This document shows, in pieces, positions 36,544-45,600 of a stretch of DNA of 64,000 nt. The position numbers were made by a program, and so were the translations under genes. Position 1 is the stretch's first letter. Every line of letters begins with the position of its first letter. The notes under the pieces were generated by a model that worked only from the letters and a program-made list of their open reading frames with translations, had not been told where the DNA came from and did not search any database. Source of the stretch: Enterocloster alcoholdehydrogenati (GTDB lineage: Bacteria; Bacillota; Clostridia; Lachnospirales; Lachnospiraceae); contig NZ_BLTJ01000005.1 of NCBI RefSeq assembly GCF_013282095.1, positions 124,001 through 188,000 on the forward strand. Direction: 5' to 3'.

Positions 36544-37392
36544 CTAAAAAAGGGTAAAGGAGGATTCCTCCTGCAAGTTCCCTGTTACAAGCCCCTCTGC
36601 CGCACCGGTCTGTTCAATAATGTTTTCTCCGGCCCGTCGTATTTTTTCAGAATCCGCCTGACTGCAGACAGGAACAACCCTGGCATTGGGAAACGCATTT
36701 TTCAGAGGAGTCACATAGCCATATTTCATAAGGCAGGCCATATCCTCTGTCTCTACAATCCAGGGCATTTCCGATTTCAAAGAGGGACGGCCGAAGCGGT
36801 TCAGGATTTCTCTGGACGGTTCCCTGCGAAAGCAAACTTCTTCCCCCTTTTTTCCCAGAGCCTTAAGGCCGCATATGCTGAGGATCAGGTTCGTATCCGG
36901 AGGGATCACCGGCTCATCTGGCCCAGGCGCCTTTAACGGCAGACATCTGGCCCCGTCCGCTTCTGTCAGGATGAGATCTGCCAGTTCTATGGCCTGATGA
37001 TAAAATTCCCAGCCCCAGAAGGAGATTTTTTTTCTCCCCGGCGTCTTTTCTTCCAATTTTCCGGTGACGGCAATTTTGTTGTTCTTTATCATATCATCCA
37101 GAGCCCTAAGAGAGTCCTCCAAAACGGCAAATCGCTCCGGTACAGCCATATGGGTGGTGGGAATTACCAGTACGCGAAGCCCCTGCTGCCTTCCTTCCCA
37201 GGCCAGACGGCGGATCAGGGACGTTTTGCCCCCTCCGCCCGTAAATGCTGCCACAAAAGGGGCTTTCCTTCCCAAAACTGCATCCAGTTCCAGGGCCTCC
37301 CACAGGCTTTCAGCGCCAGTCCATCTCTTCTGTTCAAACTCCCCCCATGCCCCGGCCTCTGCTCTTATCCTCTCATAATGATATACGTCCAA
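36544..37392 (-). CDS. yqeC: Selenium-dependent hydroxylase accessory protein YqeC
   Basis: 282 residues with a P-loop-like FTGGGGKTSLIRRL (about residues 50-62), then a long conserved middle including PTTHMAVP and EADGARCLPLKAP. The YqeC family co-occurs with labile-selenium molybdenum hydroxylases (xanthine and purine hydroxylases); its biochemical role is not settled. The start is a TTG with GGGAGG seven bases upstream. It heads a yqeC-mocA cluster; yqeB is on a nearby operon. Confidence 0.88.
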   Translation of the reverse strand: MDVYHYERIRAEAGAWGEFEQKRWTGAESLWEALELDAVLGRKAPFVAAFTGGGGKTSLIRRLAWEGRQQGLRVLVIPTTHMAVPERFAVLEDSLRALDDMIKNNKIAVTGKLEEKTPGRKKISFWGWEFYHQAIELADLILTEADGARCLPLKAPGPDEPVIPPDTNLILSICGLKALGKKGEEVCFRREPSREILNRFGRPSLKSEMPWIVETEDMACLMKYGYVTPLKNAFPNARVVPVCSQADSEKIRRAGENIIEQTGAAEGLVTGNLQEESSFTLF

Positions 37393-37487
37393 CCGTTTGC
37401 CTCCCTTGTCTGCTTATGGAATTATTTTATCACAGGCGAAGGCTCCAGGCAATCACAAAGGTGTTTTCCATGCTGTTTTGTGCAAAT

Positions 37488-37548
37488 AAAAACAGCCTGT
37501 GCCGGACACGGCCTCCTGTTAGCTGCCATATCCGATCCGGGCTGTTTT
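37488..37548 (-). terminator. Terminator-like structure after the small membrane ORF
   Basis: Outer arms AAAACAGCC (37540-37548 on minus) and GGCTGTTTTT (37488-37497) close a branched structure followed by ATTT. It lies between the 27-codon ORF and yqeC. Confidence 0.5.
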
Positions 37549-37598
37549 CCTGAGAGCCTTTTAAACGCTCCCCAACACATCTATTAAAATCTGCTGCA

Positions 37599-37682
37599 TC
37601 AGTTCTTTTCGTGATCGCGGATCACACGGTACATATCGTATCCAAGGCTTGCAAATACGATGACCACTGCGATAAATCCCAT
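37599..37682 (-). CDS. 27-residue single-helix membrane peptide
   Basis: A small ORF reads a hydrophobic helix (MGFIAVVIVFASLGYDMY) and a charged tail (RVIRDHEKN). AAGGAAG lies six bases before the ATG, a good promoter (37733-37761) about 50 nt upstream, and a terminator-like structure follows, so all parts of an independent gene are present. The family is not recognised. A helper of a membrane complex is possible but unproven. Confidence 0.55.
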   Translation of the reverse strand: MGFIAVVIVFASLGYDMYRVIRDHEKN

Positions 37683-37732
37683 TCTTTTCTTCCTTTCCTT
37701 TCAATCAGCGCCTGATTGCTTATGATGGCTCT

Positions 37733-37761
37733 ATTATAGCCGGAGCGTGCGATCCCCGCAA
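37733..37761 (-). promoter_or_regulatory. Promoter of the small membrane ORF
   Basis: TTGCGG (37756-37761), 17-nt spacer, perfect TATAAT (37733-37738) on the minus strand. Confidence 0.65.
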
Positions 37762-37847
37762 TCCGCAGAGTGGACAATCTTTTTTTTGATATTCTAAATT
37801 TTTTTGTATTGTATGCAGTGTATTTAACAAATGAGAAATCTTATCAC

Positions 37848-37876
37848 TTGATTTGTATGGACATTTTGCCTGTTAT
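37848..37876 (+). promoter_or_regulatory. Candidate promoter of the DUF2325 gene
   Basis: TTGATT (37848-37853), 17-nt spacer, TGTTAT (37871-37876) on the plus strand, just before the palindrome at 37899-37914. Confidence 0.4.
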
Positions 37877-37898
37877 CCTGTATGATGAACTCATTAAA

Positions 37899-37914
37899 GT
37901 TAGTGCGTACTAAC
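37899..37914. promoter_or_regulatory. Palindrome in the DUF2325 5' UTR
   Basis: GTTAGT-GCGT-ACTAAC, perfect 6-bp arms, about 22 nt after the -10 and 79 nt before the ATG at 37993. Its position suits a repressor operator; the regulator is unknown. Confidence 0.45.
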
Positions 37915-37992
37915 CATTTTGCAATTATATCTTTGAGGGGCTGTGTACAGCAGCGTTTCTGTGCCCCCTCTTATCTGCAAGGAGGAATCTGT

Positions 37993-38280
37993 ATGAGTGT
38001 TGTTATTATTGGAGGCCACGACCGAATGGTCAGTCAGTATAAGAAGATCTGTAAGAGTTATAACTGCAAGGCAAAGGTATTTACCCAGATGAGTGCCAGC
38101 CTGGATAAGCAGATCGGCCGGCCGGATCTGCTGGTGCTGTTTACAAATACCGTATCCCACAAGATGATCCGCTGCGCTCTGGACGAGGTCAATGAAAATG
38201 AAACGGAGATCGTGCGCTGCCATACCAGCAGCGGTTCTGCGCTGACGGAAATCCTGATGCAAAAAACCGCTGCCTGTTAA
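37993..38280 (+). CDS. DUF2325 domain protein
   Basis: 95 residues with a Rossmann-like start (VVIIGGHDRM) and a second conserved half (RPDLLVLFTNTVSHKM ... VRCHTSSGSAL), the DUF2325 pattern. Two cysteines (CKSYNC) and HTSSGSAL stand out. AGGAGG seven bases before the ATG at 37993 decides the start over a long upstream frame. It is convergent with, and 16 nt from, the cysteine-desulfurase gene inside the Se/Mo block. Function unknown; a metal- or redox-linked role is only a guess. Confidence 0.8.
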   Translation: MSVVIIGGHDRMVSQYKKICKSYNCKAKVFTQMSASLDKQIGRPDLLVLFTNTVSHKMIRCALDEVNENETEIVRCHTSSGSALTEILMQKTAAC

Positions 38281-38296
38281 AGAGAACGCTGCCGGA

Positions 38297-39475
38297 TCAA
38301 TACTCCCGCAGCGCCCTGACAGCCGTGTCAATATGCTCTTCCGTATTAAAATGGGAAAAGCTGAATCGAACCGCTCCCTGCTCTTTCGTTCCCAGAGCCA
38401 GATGCATCAGAGGCGCACAGTGGCCGCCGGGCCGGACAGCAATGCCGTATTCCTGGGATAGATAATCGCTGACTGCGGCTGAATCCTCGTCTCCCAGGTT
38501 CAGTGACACGATGGGTGCGCGGTTCTTTTGGGAAAAATCACCGTAGATACGAATATCCGGGATTTCCCGCACCTGTTCATAAAAACGTTTCATTAAGAAC
38601 TGTTCCCGCTTTCTCAGCTGATCCATCCCCTGCTCTTTGATATAGTAAAGAGCCGCTCTCAGCCCTGCGATGCCGTGACCATTTAAGGTTCCGGCCTCCA
38701 GGGCTGTCGGCATCTGAGAGGGGTGTGTTTTTTCAAAGGTCCTGATCCCGCTCCCGCCGGATAACAGGGGGCGGATGACAAGTCCCTCCCGTACGCAAAG
38801 ACCGCCTGTGCCCTGGGGGCCCATAAGGCCCTTGTGACCGGTAAAGCAGAGGACGTCGATCCTGTCCCGTTCCATATCAATGGGAAATACTCCCGCTGTC
38901 TGGGAGGCGTCTACGATAAAAAGTGCTCCCGCCTGACGGCACCAGGCTCCCACCATAGCCAGATTCTGACAGTTTCCGGTGAGGTTTGAGGCGTGGGTCA
39001 TGACAACCGCCCTTGTGCCGGGGGTGATAGCCTCTTTTAACGCCTCAAGATCCAGGCGGCCTGCTGTCTGTGCTGTCCGTTCAATATTATTATTTTCTCT
39101 GCTGTCCCCCTTTTCCCGCTCACATCCGACCACAATCAGCTCTGCACCCATTTTCTCCATTTCATACAGAGGACGCAGAACACTGTTATGCTCTAAAACG
39201 GTAGTCACCACCCGGTCACCGGGGGCTATGAGCCCCTTGACTGCAATATTTAAACTTTGGGTCGCATTAGCAGTAAAAGCCACCTGCTCCGGGCCCGGCG
39301 CGTGAAACAGCTGTGCAATCAGCTGCCTGGTCTCAAATACGATCCTGGCCCCGGCAAGTGCCTCTCTGTGTACGCCTCTGGAGCAGTTCCCTATAGACCG
39401 GATAGCCTCTGCCACTGCCTCCGCCACCTGGGGCGGACGGTAAAAGGAGGTAGCCGCACTGTCTAAATAAATCAT
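38297..39475 (-). CDS. Class V PLP protein, cysteine desulfurase / selenocysteine lyase family
   Basis: 392 residues. Motifs: N-terminal MIYLDSAATSFYRPP, PLP-binding histidine MTHASNLTG, PLP aspartate FIVDASQTAGVFPID, Schiff-base lysine in CFTGHKGLMGPQG and the C-terminal RPGGHCAPL loop with the sulfur/selenium-accepting Cys. It removes S or Se from Cys/Sec. It is last in the modE-selD-yedF-yqeB operon, so supply of selenium or sulfur to a molybdenum hydroxylase cofactor is likely. ATG with AAAGGAG. Confidence 0.85.
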   Translation of the reverse strand: MIYLDSAATSFYRPPQVAEAVAEAIRSIGNCSRGVHREALAGARIVFETRQLIAQLFHAPGPEQVAFTANATQSLNIAVKGLIAPGDRVVTTVLEHNSVLRPLYEMEKMGAELIVVGCEREKGDSRENNNIERTAQTAGRLDLEALKEAITPGTRAVVMTHASNLTGNCQNLAMVGAWCRQAGALFIVDASQTAGVFPIDMERDRIDVLCFTGHKGLMGPQGTGGLCVREGLVIRPLLSGGSGIRTFEKTHPSQMPTALEAGTLNGHGIAGLRAALYYIKEQGMDQLRKREQFLMKRFYEQVREIPDIRIYGDFSQKNRAPIVSLNLGDEDSAAVSDYLSQEYGIAVRPGGHCAPLMHLALGTKEQGAVRFSFSHFNTEEHIDTAVRALREY

Positions 39476-39488
39476 GAATCCCTCTCCT

Positions 39489-40310
39489 TTAATGGCCCTG
39501 TTTCATTTCCAGATACAAAAGCCCCTCTAAAACAGAACCTCCAATGGCCCTTGCCTTGTCGGAAATAGTAAAGCAGTTTTCAAATTCCTGTTCCCTTGGG
39601 TCAATGTCCGCGATCTTAAAGCCCTTTGTCACCGGATATCCGTCACGGATCAGCCCTCTTACCAGACCGGTCAGCGATGCCTCCACCGTCACCTCCCCCT
39701 GTCCGGTAACAATGATGGCGATCGGCTGCCCCTTTTCCACCCGGTCCCCGATCCGAACCGTTCCAAACAGGATCCCCTGTGCCGGTGAATGGATCACCCG
39801 TTCTTTGTCAAAGCCGCCGATCCGTCCGGGGACTCCCGTATTGGGAAGCGCACAGCCCTTTGAAAGGATCCTTCCCAGATCGTGGCCGCGCATGGTCTCG
39901 ATAACCAGATCCACGTCCTCACCCGCTGTAAATCCCGGCCCCAGACCAATGGTCTTGTCTGCCATGTCTCTCGTGGTGCCCAGATTTTTCTTTGCCAGAA
40001 TTGCGTCTACCAAAGCCCAGGGGCGCACCCTTTTCAGAATATCGCACCTTTCATCTATCATCACTGGCACAGCCGCCTCCCAGACGGCCTTTGCCTCCTC
40101 ATAGCTGGATACCTTTAAACAGGTCACTCCCTCAATCTCGCTGCTTCCGTCGTAAATAGCCTCTGAAAACGCCACCTGCCTGCGGATCGCAGACGGCGTC
40201 CCTGTTTCCAGCACCAGCACCGGATAACCGCACCGGTGAAGGCGATGGATGGTTCCTGTGGCGATATCCCCTCCGCCTCTGACTATGATCAGCTGTCTCT
40301 GTCTCTCCAT
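39489..40310 (-). CDS. yqeB: Selenium-dependent molybdenum hydroxylase protein YqeB
   Basis: About 273 residues. An N-terminal VRGGGDIATGTIHRL nucleotide-binding loop and a YqeB core (IDERCDILKRVRPWALVDAILAKKN; LGPGFTAGEDVDLVIETMRGH) are clear; a barrel-sandwich-like segment (VEKGQPIAIIVTGQGEVTVEASLTG) follows. The EF2563/YqeB family is tied by gene neighbourhood to labile-selenium hydroxylases. The ATG at 40310 is preferred; a GTG at 40319 is in frame. It starts 10 nt after yedF. Confidence 0.88.
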   Translation of the reverse strand: MERQRQLIIVRGGGDIATGTIHRLHRCGYPVLVLETGTPSAIRRQVAFSEAIYDGSSEIEGVTCLKVSSYEEAKAVWEAAVPVMIDERCDILKRVRPWALVDAILAKKNLGTTRDMADKTIGLGPGFTAGEDVDLVIETMRGHDLGRILSKGCALPNTGVPGRIGGFDKERVIHSPAQGILFGTVRIGDRVEKGQPIAIIVTGQGEVTVEASLTGLVRGLIRDGYPVTKGFKIADIDPREQEFENCFTISDKARAIGGSVLEGLLYLEMKQGH

Positions 40311-40320
40311 TCCCTTCACC

Positions 40321-40962
40321 TTAAGGCCGTATTAACAGCGCTGCTCCGGTCATCCTTTCTGCAATCTCATACATATTTGTGACACTGCCTGCTCTCAGCT
40401 TGTCTCCCAGGCCATAGTGATTCAGGCAGGTGCCGCAGGTTAATATCTCCACGCCCTGAGCCTCCAGCGTCTTAAGATCTTCCAGGTTATCAGATCCCTC
40501 ACAGGAGAGGAATGCCCCTCCGTTGTAAAGAAGAACGGCCTCTGGAAGAACCTCCTGCTGCGTCAGGGCATAGATAAAGCCTTTCATCAGAAGCGCCCCT
40601 AACGCAGGATCCCCCTGTCCCATCTCACGGGATGAGATCACGGCTACCATGCCTTTTCTTCGCCCGTCAGGACAGCAGACAGCTGCCGGCTCTGGCAGGC
40701 TATTCTGCTGGCCTTCTGTCTCCTGAGAGGCCGTTTTGGTATTCCCGGCGGCAGTCAGCACCACTGCATACTCTCTTTCTCCCTTTTTTTGGGAAGAAAA
40801 TGCCAGCCCCTTATAGTCTCCCAGCTTCTTTAAATTCTGTACTGCAATCTCATTGTCTACGATCACCTCTACCTGCTCGCCCGCAGAAGCGGTCTCCAGG
40901 GCCTTTTTGGCCTCGATTACCGGCAAAGGACACTGTTTTCCTCTTTCATCCAGTCGTATCAT
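40321..40962 (-). CDS. yedF: Selenium metabolism protein YedF (TusA-like + DsrE-like)
   Basis: 213 residues: a TusA/SirA-like N-domain with CPLPVIEAKKAL (sulfur/selenium-carrying Cys at about residue 11), then a DsrE-like domain (YALTQQEVLPEAVLLYNGGAFL) with a cysteine motif TCGTCLNHYG. AGGAGG nine bases before the ATG at 40962; the GTG three codons earlier is too close to the RBS. The family co-occurs with selD. It lies between selD and yqeB and may carry reduced selenium. Confidence 0.88.
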   Translation of the reverse strand: MIRLDERGKQCPLPVIEAKKALETASAGEQVEVIVDNEIAVQNLKKLGDYKGLAFSSQKKGEREYAVVLTAAGNTKTASQETEGQQNSLPEPAAVCCPDGRRKGMVAVISSREMGQGDPALGALLMKGFIYALTQQEVLPEAVLLYNGGAFLSCEGSDNLEDLKTLEAQGVEILTCGTCLNHYGLGDKLRAGSVTNMYEIAERMTGAALLIRP

Positions 40963-40980
40963 CGTTTTCACCCTCCTGTA

Positions 40981-42003
40981 TCACTCTACAATAACGGCCT
41001 TTTCCTGCCGCTCTTCGATCCTTCCCACGATGGCGCAGGGAAGTCCCAATTCCTTTAACTCCTTTAGCGCCTCGGGCGCATCCTCCATCTTTACGGAAGC
41101 CAGCAGGCCGCCGGAGGTCTGCGGATCATAAAGAAGCTCTTCCATGGCAAAGCCGCACCTTCCCAGTTCCACCTTATCCTGAACATGGTTTCGGTTTCTC
41201 TGTGCGGCGGCTGTAATGTAAAATTCCTCCGCCAGTTTAGGAGCCTCTGGGATGTACGGGATCTGATCCCTGCTTATGCGGGCTGTCGCCTGATCCGTTA
41301 CCATCTCACAAAGATGGCCCAAAAAGCCGAAACCGGTTACATCCGTACAGCCGTGCGTTCTGTATTTCCCCAGAATATCCGCCGCGTACCGGTTCAGCGT
41401 AGTCATGGATCTTACCGCAAGATCATAGGCCTCCTGAGGAGCCGCCTTTAAACGGGCCGCCGTACACACCAGGCCCACGCCCAAAGGCTTTGTCAGGATC
41501 AGAGCATCTCCCACCCGGCAGCCGCTGTTTGCAAATACGCGGTCAGGATGAATGATGCCGGTAACAGAAAGGCCGTATTTTACATCACTGTCTGCAATGG
41601 AATGGCCGCCTGCCAGTACGCCCCCGGCTTCTCTCACCTTCTCGCTGCCTCCCTGCATGATCTTTCCCAGGATATTTAAGTCCATGGTCTCAGGAAAGCA
41701 TACGATGTTTAAAGCTGTCTTTACCTGCCCTCCCATGGCATAAATATCGCTTAAGGCATTGGCCGCCGCGATCTGGCCGAAGATATAGGGATCTTCCACC
41801 ATGGGCGGAAAAAAATCCAGGGTCTGAACCATGGCCAGATCATCGGTCAGCTTATATACGGCCGCATCGTCAGAGCCGTCATAGCCAATCAGCAGATTGG
41901 GATCCCTGGTCTTTGGCAGCCGGTCCAGCACACGTGCCAGAGCGCCAGGCCCCAGCTTGGCCGTACAGCCTCCCCCTCTGCAAAATACGATCTCCTCACT
42001 CAT
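40981..42003 (-). CDS. selD: Selenide, water dikinase
   Basis: Makes selenophosphate from selenide and ATP. 340 residues. The glycine-rich N-terminus [13 protein letters not shown] has a Cys, not Sec, at the catalytic position and the paired Lys. ATP/metal motifs are [28 protein letters not shown] and [13 protein letters not shown]. Its ATG overlaps the stop of the ModE-like gene (ATGA). In this setting selenophosphate could feed the labile hydroxylase cofactor as well as Sec. Confidence 0.95.
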   Translation of the reverse strand: MSEEIVFCRGGGCTAKLGPGALARVLDRLPKTRDPNLLIGYDGSDDAAVYKLTDDLAMVQTLDFFPPMVEDPYIFGQIAAANALSDIYAMGGQVKTALNIVCFPETMDLNILGKIMQGGSEKVREAGGVLAGGHSIADSDVKYGLSVTGIIHPDRVFANSGCRVGDALILTKPLGVGLVCTAARLKAAPQEAYDLAVRSMTTLNRYAADILGKYRTHGCTDVTGFGFLGHLCEMVTDQATARISRDQIPYIPEAPKLAEEFYITAAAQRNRNHVQDKVELGRCGFAMEELLYDPQTSGGLLASVKMEDAPEALKELKELGLPCAIVGRIEERQEKAVIVE

Positions 42004-42389
42004 TCCCTCTCTCCTCCTGCTGTTTTCATTTCCTGCAGCCGCTCACTGGAGAAATACTTCTCAAACAGCTCATCCAACGAAACCTCTGCCTCGCTGCGAA
42101 AGCCCGCGTACGCCTTCATCAGAGCCTTTGCCTGAGGCGTAAGCGTGGAGCCTCCGCCGTCCTTTCCTCCAGTCTCCCGATCTGTCAGGGCAAAGCCCCA
42201 TTCCTTTTCCGCTACCTTGAGCATTTTCCAGGCTTTGCTGTAGGCCATATTCATAGAACGGGCGGCCCGCTGAAGGGAACCTGTACGCTCTACCTCCTCA
42301 AGGAGAACCACCATTCCCGGCCCGAATGCCTTTTCCTCAAAATACAGCCGCAGCGTAAGGCCGTAATGAAGTCTGCCTGTTTTTTCCAT
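42000..42389 (-). CDS. ModE-like winged-helix regulator, DNA-binding domain only
   Basis: 129 residues. The N-terminal winged helix of ModE type is clear ([33 protein letters not shown]) with a Gly-rich wing ([16 protein letters not shown]). The C-terminal molybdate-binding (TOBE) domains of full ModE are absent. GGGAGG precedes the ATG. It is first in the selD operon, overlapping selD by 4 nt, with an inverted repeat upstream. A link to Mo or Se status is inferred. Confidence 0.8.
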   Translation of the reverse strand: MEKTGRLHYGLTLRLYFEEKAFGPGMVVLLEEVERTGSLQRAARSMNMAYSKAWKMLKVAEKEWGFALTDRETGGKDGGGSTLTPQAKALMKAYAGFRSEAEVSLDELFEKYFSSERLQEMKTAGGERE

Positions 42390-42532
42390 TGCTTTCCCCT
42401 CCCGTTATTTTCCCTCTTATATAACGATTCCTGTAAAAAAACCGGTATGTGTCTTTTTCAGAATAATTCGCCGAAGACCAAACCAGCTGTTTGCAGCGTA
42501 TCGTCATCCTGCATTTTTACAAATGCACAACG

Positions 42533-42569
42533 CTGTAAACAGTATAGCATATTTTTGTGCTGTTTACCA
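42533..42569. promoter_or_regulatory. Inverted repeat at the ModE-like gene promoter
   Basis: GTAAACAG (42535-42542) and CTGTTTAC (42560-42567), spacer 17 nt. On the minus strand TATACT overlaps the left arm and could be a -10. A likely operator, perhaps for the ModE-like protein itself. Confidence 0.45.
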
Positions 42570-42624
42570 GCATAGGCAGCAAATCCGTTCAAAAAACAGC
42601 TGCCTTCCCGACCGCATGGAAACG

Positions 42625-42663
42625 CAAAAACAGGCTGCACGGTTTTTATTCCGTACAGCCTGC
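42625..42663 (-). terminator. Intrinsic terminator of the LPxTG adhesin gene
   Basis: Minus strand GCAGGCTGTACGG pairs with CCGTGCAGCCTG, then TTTTTGCG. Confidence 0.88.
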
Positions 42664-42671
42664 TTTACCGG

Positions 42672-45600
42672 CTATTCCTTTCGTTTTTTTAGATGAAGGG
42701 CCAAATATACCCCGGTCATAAAGGACGAAAGAAGAAACATAACATGGGATCCATGGCGGTTTTCCCCTGTCTTTGGCAGAGGAGCCAGAGGAACATCCTC
42801 ATCAAACAGGATTACAGGATCGTCCTGTTTATCCGGCCACTGTGCAAGAGGAACTTCCTCCGGCGCAATGGTGACCGTCTCCGTGTTATCTCCCGGTCCT
42901 CCATTAGACGGGTTGTGTCTGCCGTGATTCGTGGTTCCGGAGCCGCCCCCTGAACCTCCAGATCCGCCAGAATGACCGCCGTCCGGGACGGCAGGAGATG
43001 TCTCTGGAGAGGTTGGCGCTTCGGTTTCCGGCTGACTGGGATCTGTCTCTGGCTGACTGGGATCCGTCTCCGGCTGACTGGGATCTGTCTCCGGCTGACT
43101 GGGCTTCGTCTCCGGCTGACTGGGCTTCGTCTCCGGCTCCTCAGGCGGATCGTTCTTTACTGTGTTGACAAAGATAACGGTCTGTGTCTTTCCCGCCTGT
43201 ACGGCAGCCTCCGCACTTGTGCCTTCCCTGCCGTCTGCTGTTACCTGATACCCAAAATCCTCTTCTATGGGGCTGCCCGCTGCATTTGCAGCCTCAGTTA
43301 CGGTGTAAGTTCCCAAAGGCAGCCCGTTGATCATAAGCGCGTTTTCTTCTTTCGCCGGATCATAGGCAAGCCTGATGGTCTTTACCTCCTCTGAGGCATT
43401 TCCATTTCTGTCAAAATAGCGCACCCCATCTGTCACGGTAAAGTAGAATTCTGTTTTCTCCTGCCTGTCAGTCTCCTGACCGTTCACCTGTTTTGTCAGT
43501 TTCAGACTTCCCGTCTGTTTCTGATTCTCCACTGAAACAGGAAATCCTGGAATATAGATATAATGGCTCATATTCTCCGGAAGCTTGGTTTCTGTCCCCG
43601 TTGGTATATAAACATCCATCGCCTCGCTCTGTATATATCCGTCAGGCACCTTTGTTTCCACCAGCCGGTAAGCCTTTCCGCTTTTAAGCCCGCCTATCGC
43701 AACATTGGCGCTCTGGGAGCCATCCTGGATAACCGGCTCGTATGTACCTATGGGATCCGACTGACCGGTAATCCTGCCATCCCCATCCAGCTGCAATTCA
43801 TACAGGGTAAACTCTGCTCCCTCCAGGGGCTGACCCCACTGATCAGTTTTTGAAAGCTCGATGGAATAATCACCGGTTACAGATGCAGATGACTGCACAA
43901 GGGTAATGGTATCCTTATGCTCTGTTTCTATGGATTTTCCCGGTCCATAAATCAGCTCTGCATGATTGCTGACATTAAACTCCGTTCCAATGGCTCCATT
44001 TAAGGCAGCCTCATATGTAATCGTAATAGGCGTCGCGTCTGGCAGGTTGCTGATGGTGCAGACAGAGCCGTTTACGGCAATCTTAGCTTCTTCAATCGCC
44101 GCTTTTGTCTTGCTGTTGACCACCTTTATGGTTTTCGGGCGAAAACTCATATTGGGATTTCCAAGGGTATCCCTTACGGTCAGCGTTCCTCCGTCCTTTC
44201 TCAGCTGGGAAGCCGGCTGATTTACCGACAGAGTGTACTGCGCCGATGGTGCGGTATACTCATCATACATCATTCCCTTTATGAGGAAGTTTGTTTTTAA
44301 CTGGGCCTCTGCGCCCACCCTGGCAAGCTCAATACCGTCAATGTGCATGGCTGCTTCATTCTTAAACGTTGTTTTTTTGGGGTCATTCACCCTGGTTTCC
44401 ACAACCAGTCGGAATACATGATTGATATTAAAGTCCTTTCCCTTTGACCGGACATAGTCCCTTGCCTTCTTGAGGTCGATCTTTACGGTCTGACCATCCA
44501 CCGTATAGTCCTCCCCTGCTCTAAGCGTTACATCCTGGTATGCACGGGGATAGATATTGACCAGTTCCAGCCCCTCAGGCAGCTTCTCTTCAATCAGTAC
44601 ATCTCCCACTGCATCAAAGTTGACCTTATCGTCATATGCGTTTCCTTCCAGTATCCATTTGATGGTTCCTGTCTGGGCGTCCTGTCCCTCCACACCTTTT
44701 CTCAGAAATCCTTTGGCAGCTGGAAGGGACTGAGATGCCTCTGCCTGCACCGTCGTATCCTTATTAGGTTTCAGGATGGCCCTGTTTTTAAAGGATGCAG
44801 ACTGACTGCTGGACCAGTAAAAGGAATCCCCGGATTCTCCTGTATTTCTTACATAGGATCTGTATTCAATGGTTACCGGACTGGGAACGGCTTTTGTAAA
44901 TTTGATGGCAAACCGATTATCCGCAAAATTCTCTACTTCATAATCGGAAACCTCACTTCCCGTTCTGTCTTTGACTGAGAGGCCTTGTTTCAGGGTGCTT
45001 TCATCGATAAATGTATGCTTGACACTGCCGTCTCCGCCGCTTACAGAAAGCTCGTCGCTATAGACCCCATCTACTGGAATGACCGCATCCTCCGAATTTA
45101 TCTGTCCGTTTACATACTGGGTCAGAACTGCCTTCCAGCCAATGATCCCCAGCTTCCCATCCTGCCATCCGGTTGTTGTTTTCGTCAGCGTATAGGTGTT
45201 GTATATACATTCTATGCTGGTAGATCCAGGCCTGGTTCCGGGATAACCGCTTCCCTCAGGAGCAGTCAGAAGAATCTCATTGCTGGCATTGCTGCCGCTT
45301 GGTTCCTGTATATCTGTATAGTAGGTAAACTGAAGGAAACAGCGCCCCAGCTCTTTTGGTATTGTATATTCCCAGGAATAGGAGTCTCTTTCAACAGGCA
45401 CTGTAGTTTCACCTGACACATTTCCATTTTCCCGGTCGTAAGCAGTTACCTTAACCGCTCCCACATAATGCTGCTGTTTGTCAGAGTCTGAAACCTCTGG
45501 CAGCGTATCCTTCACCGTCCAGCCTGTCATATCGATCAGATTCGGATTAACGGATACATTATACTGAATACTAAACGGGATGGTTTGATCCCCAACTGTT

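Noticed and set aside
40981-42003. Selenocysteine in SelD
   Set aside because: The catalytic position is Cys (GGGCTAK) and no in-frame TGA is needed for a full-length protein.
43024-43140. CRISPR-like array from short repeats
   Set aside because: The 21-bp units are contiguous, in frame and code for the SQPET tract; there are no spacers and no cas genes.
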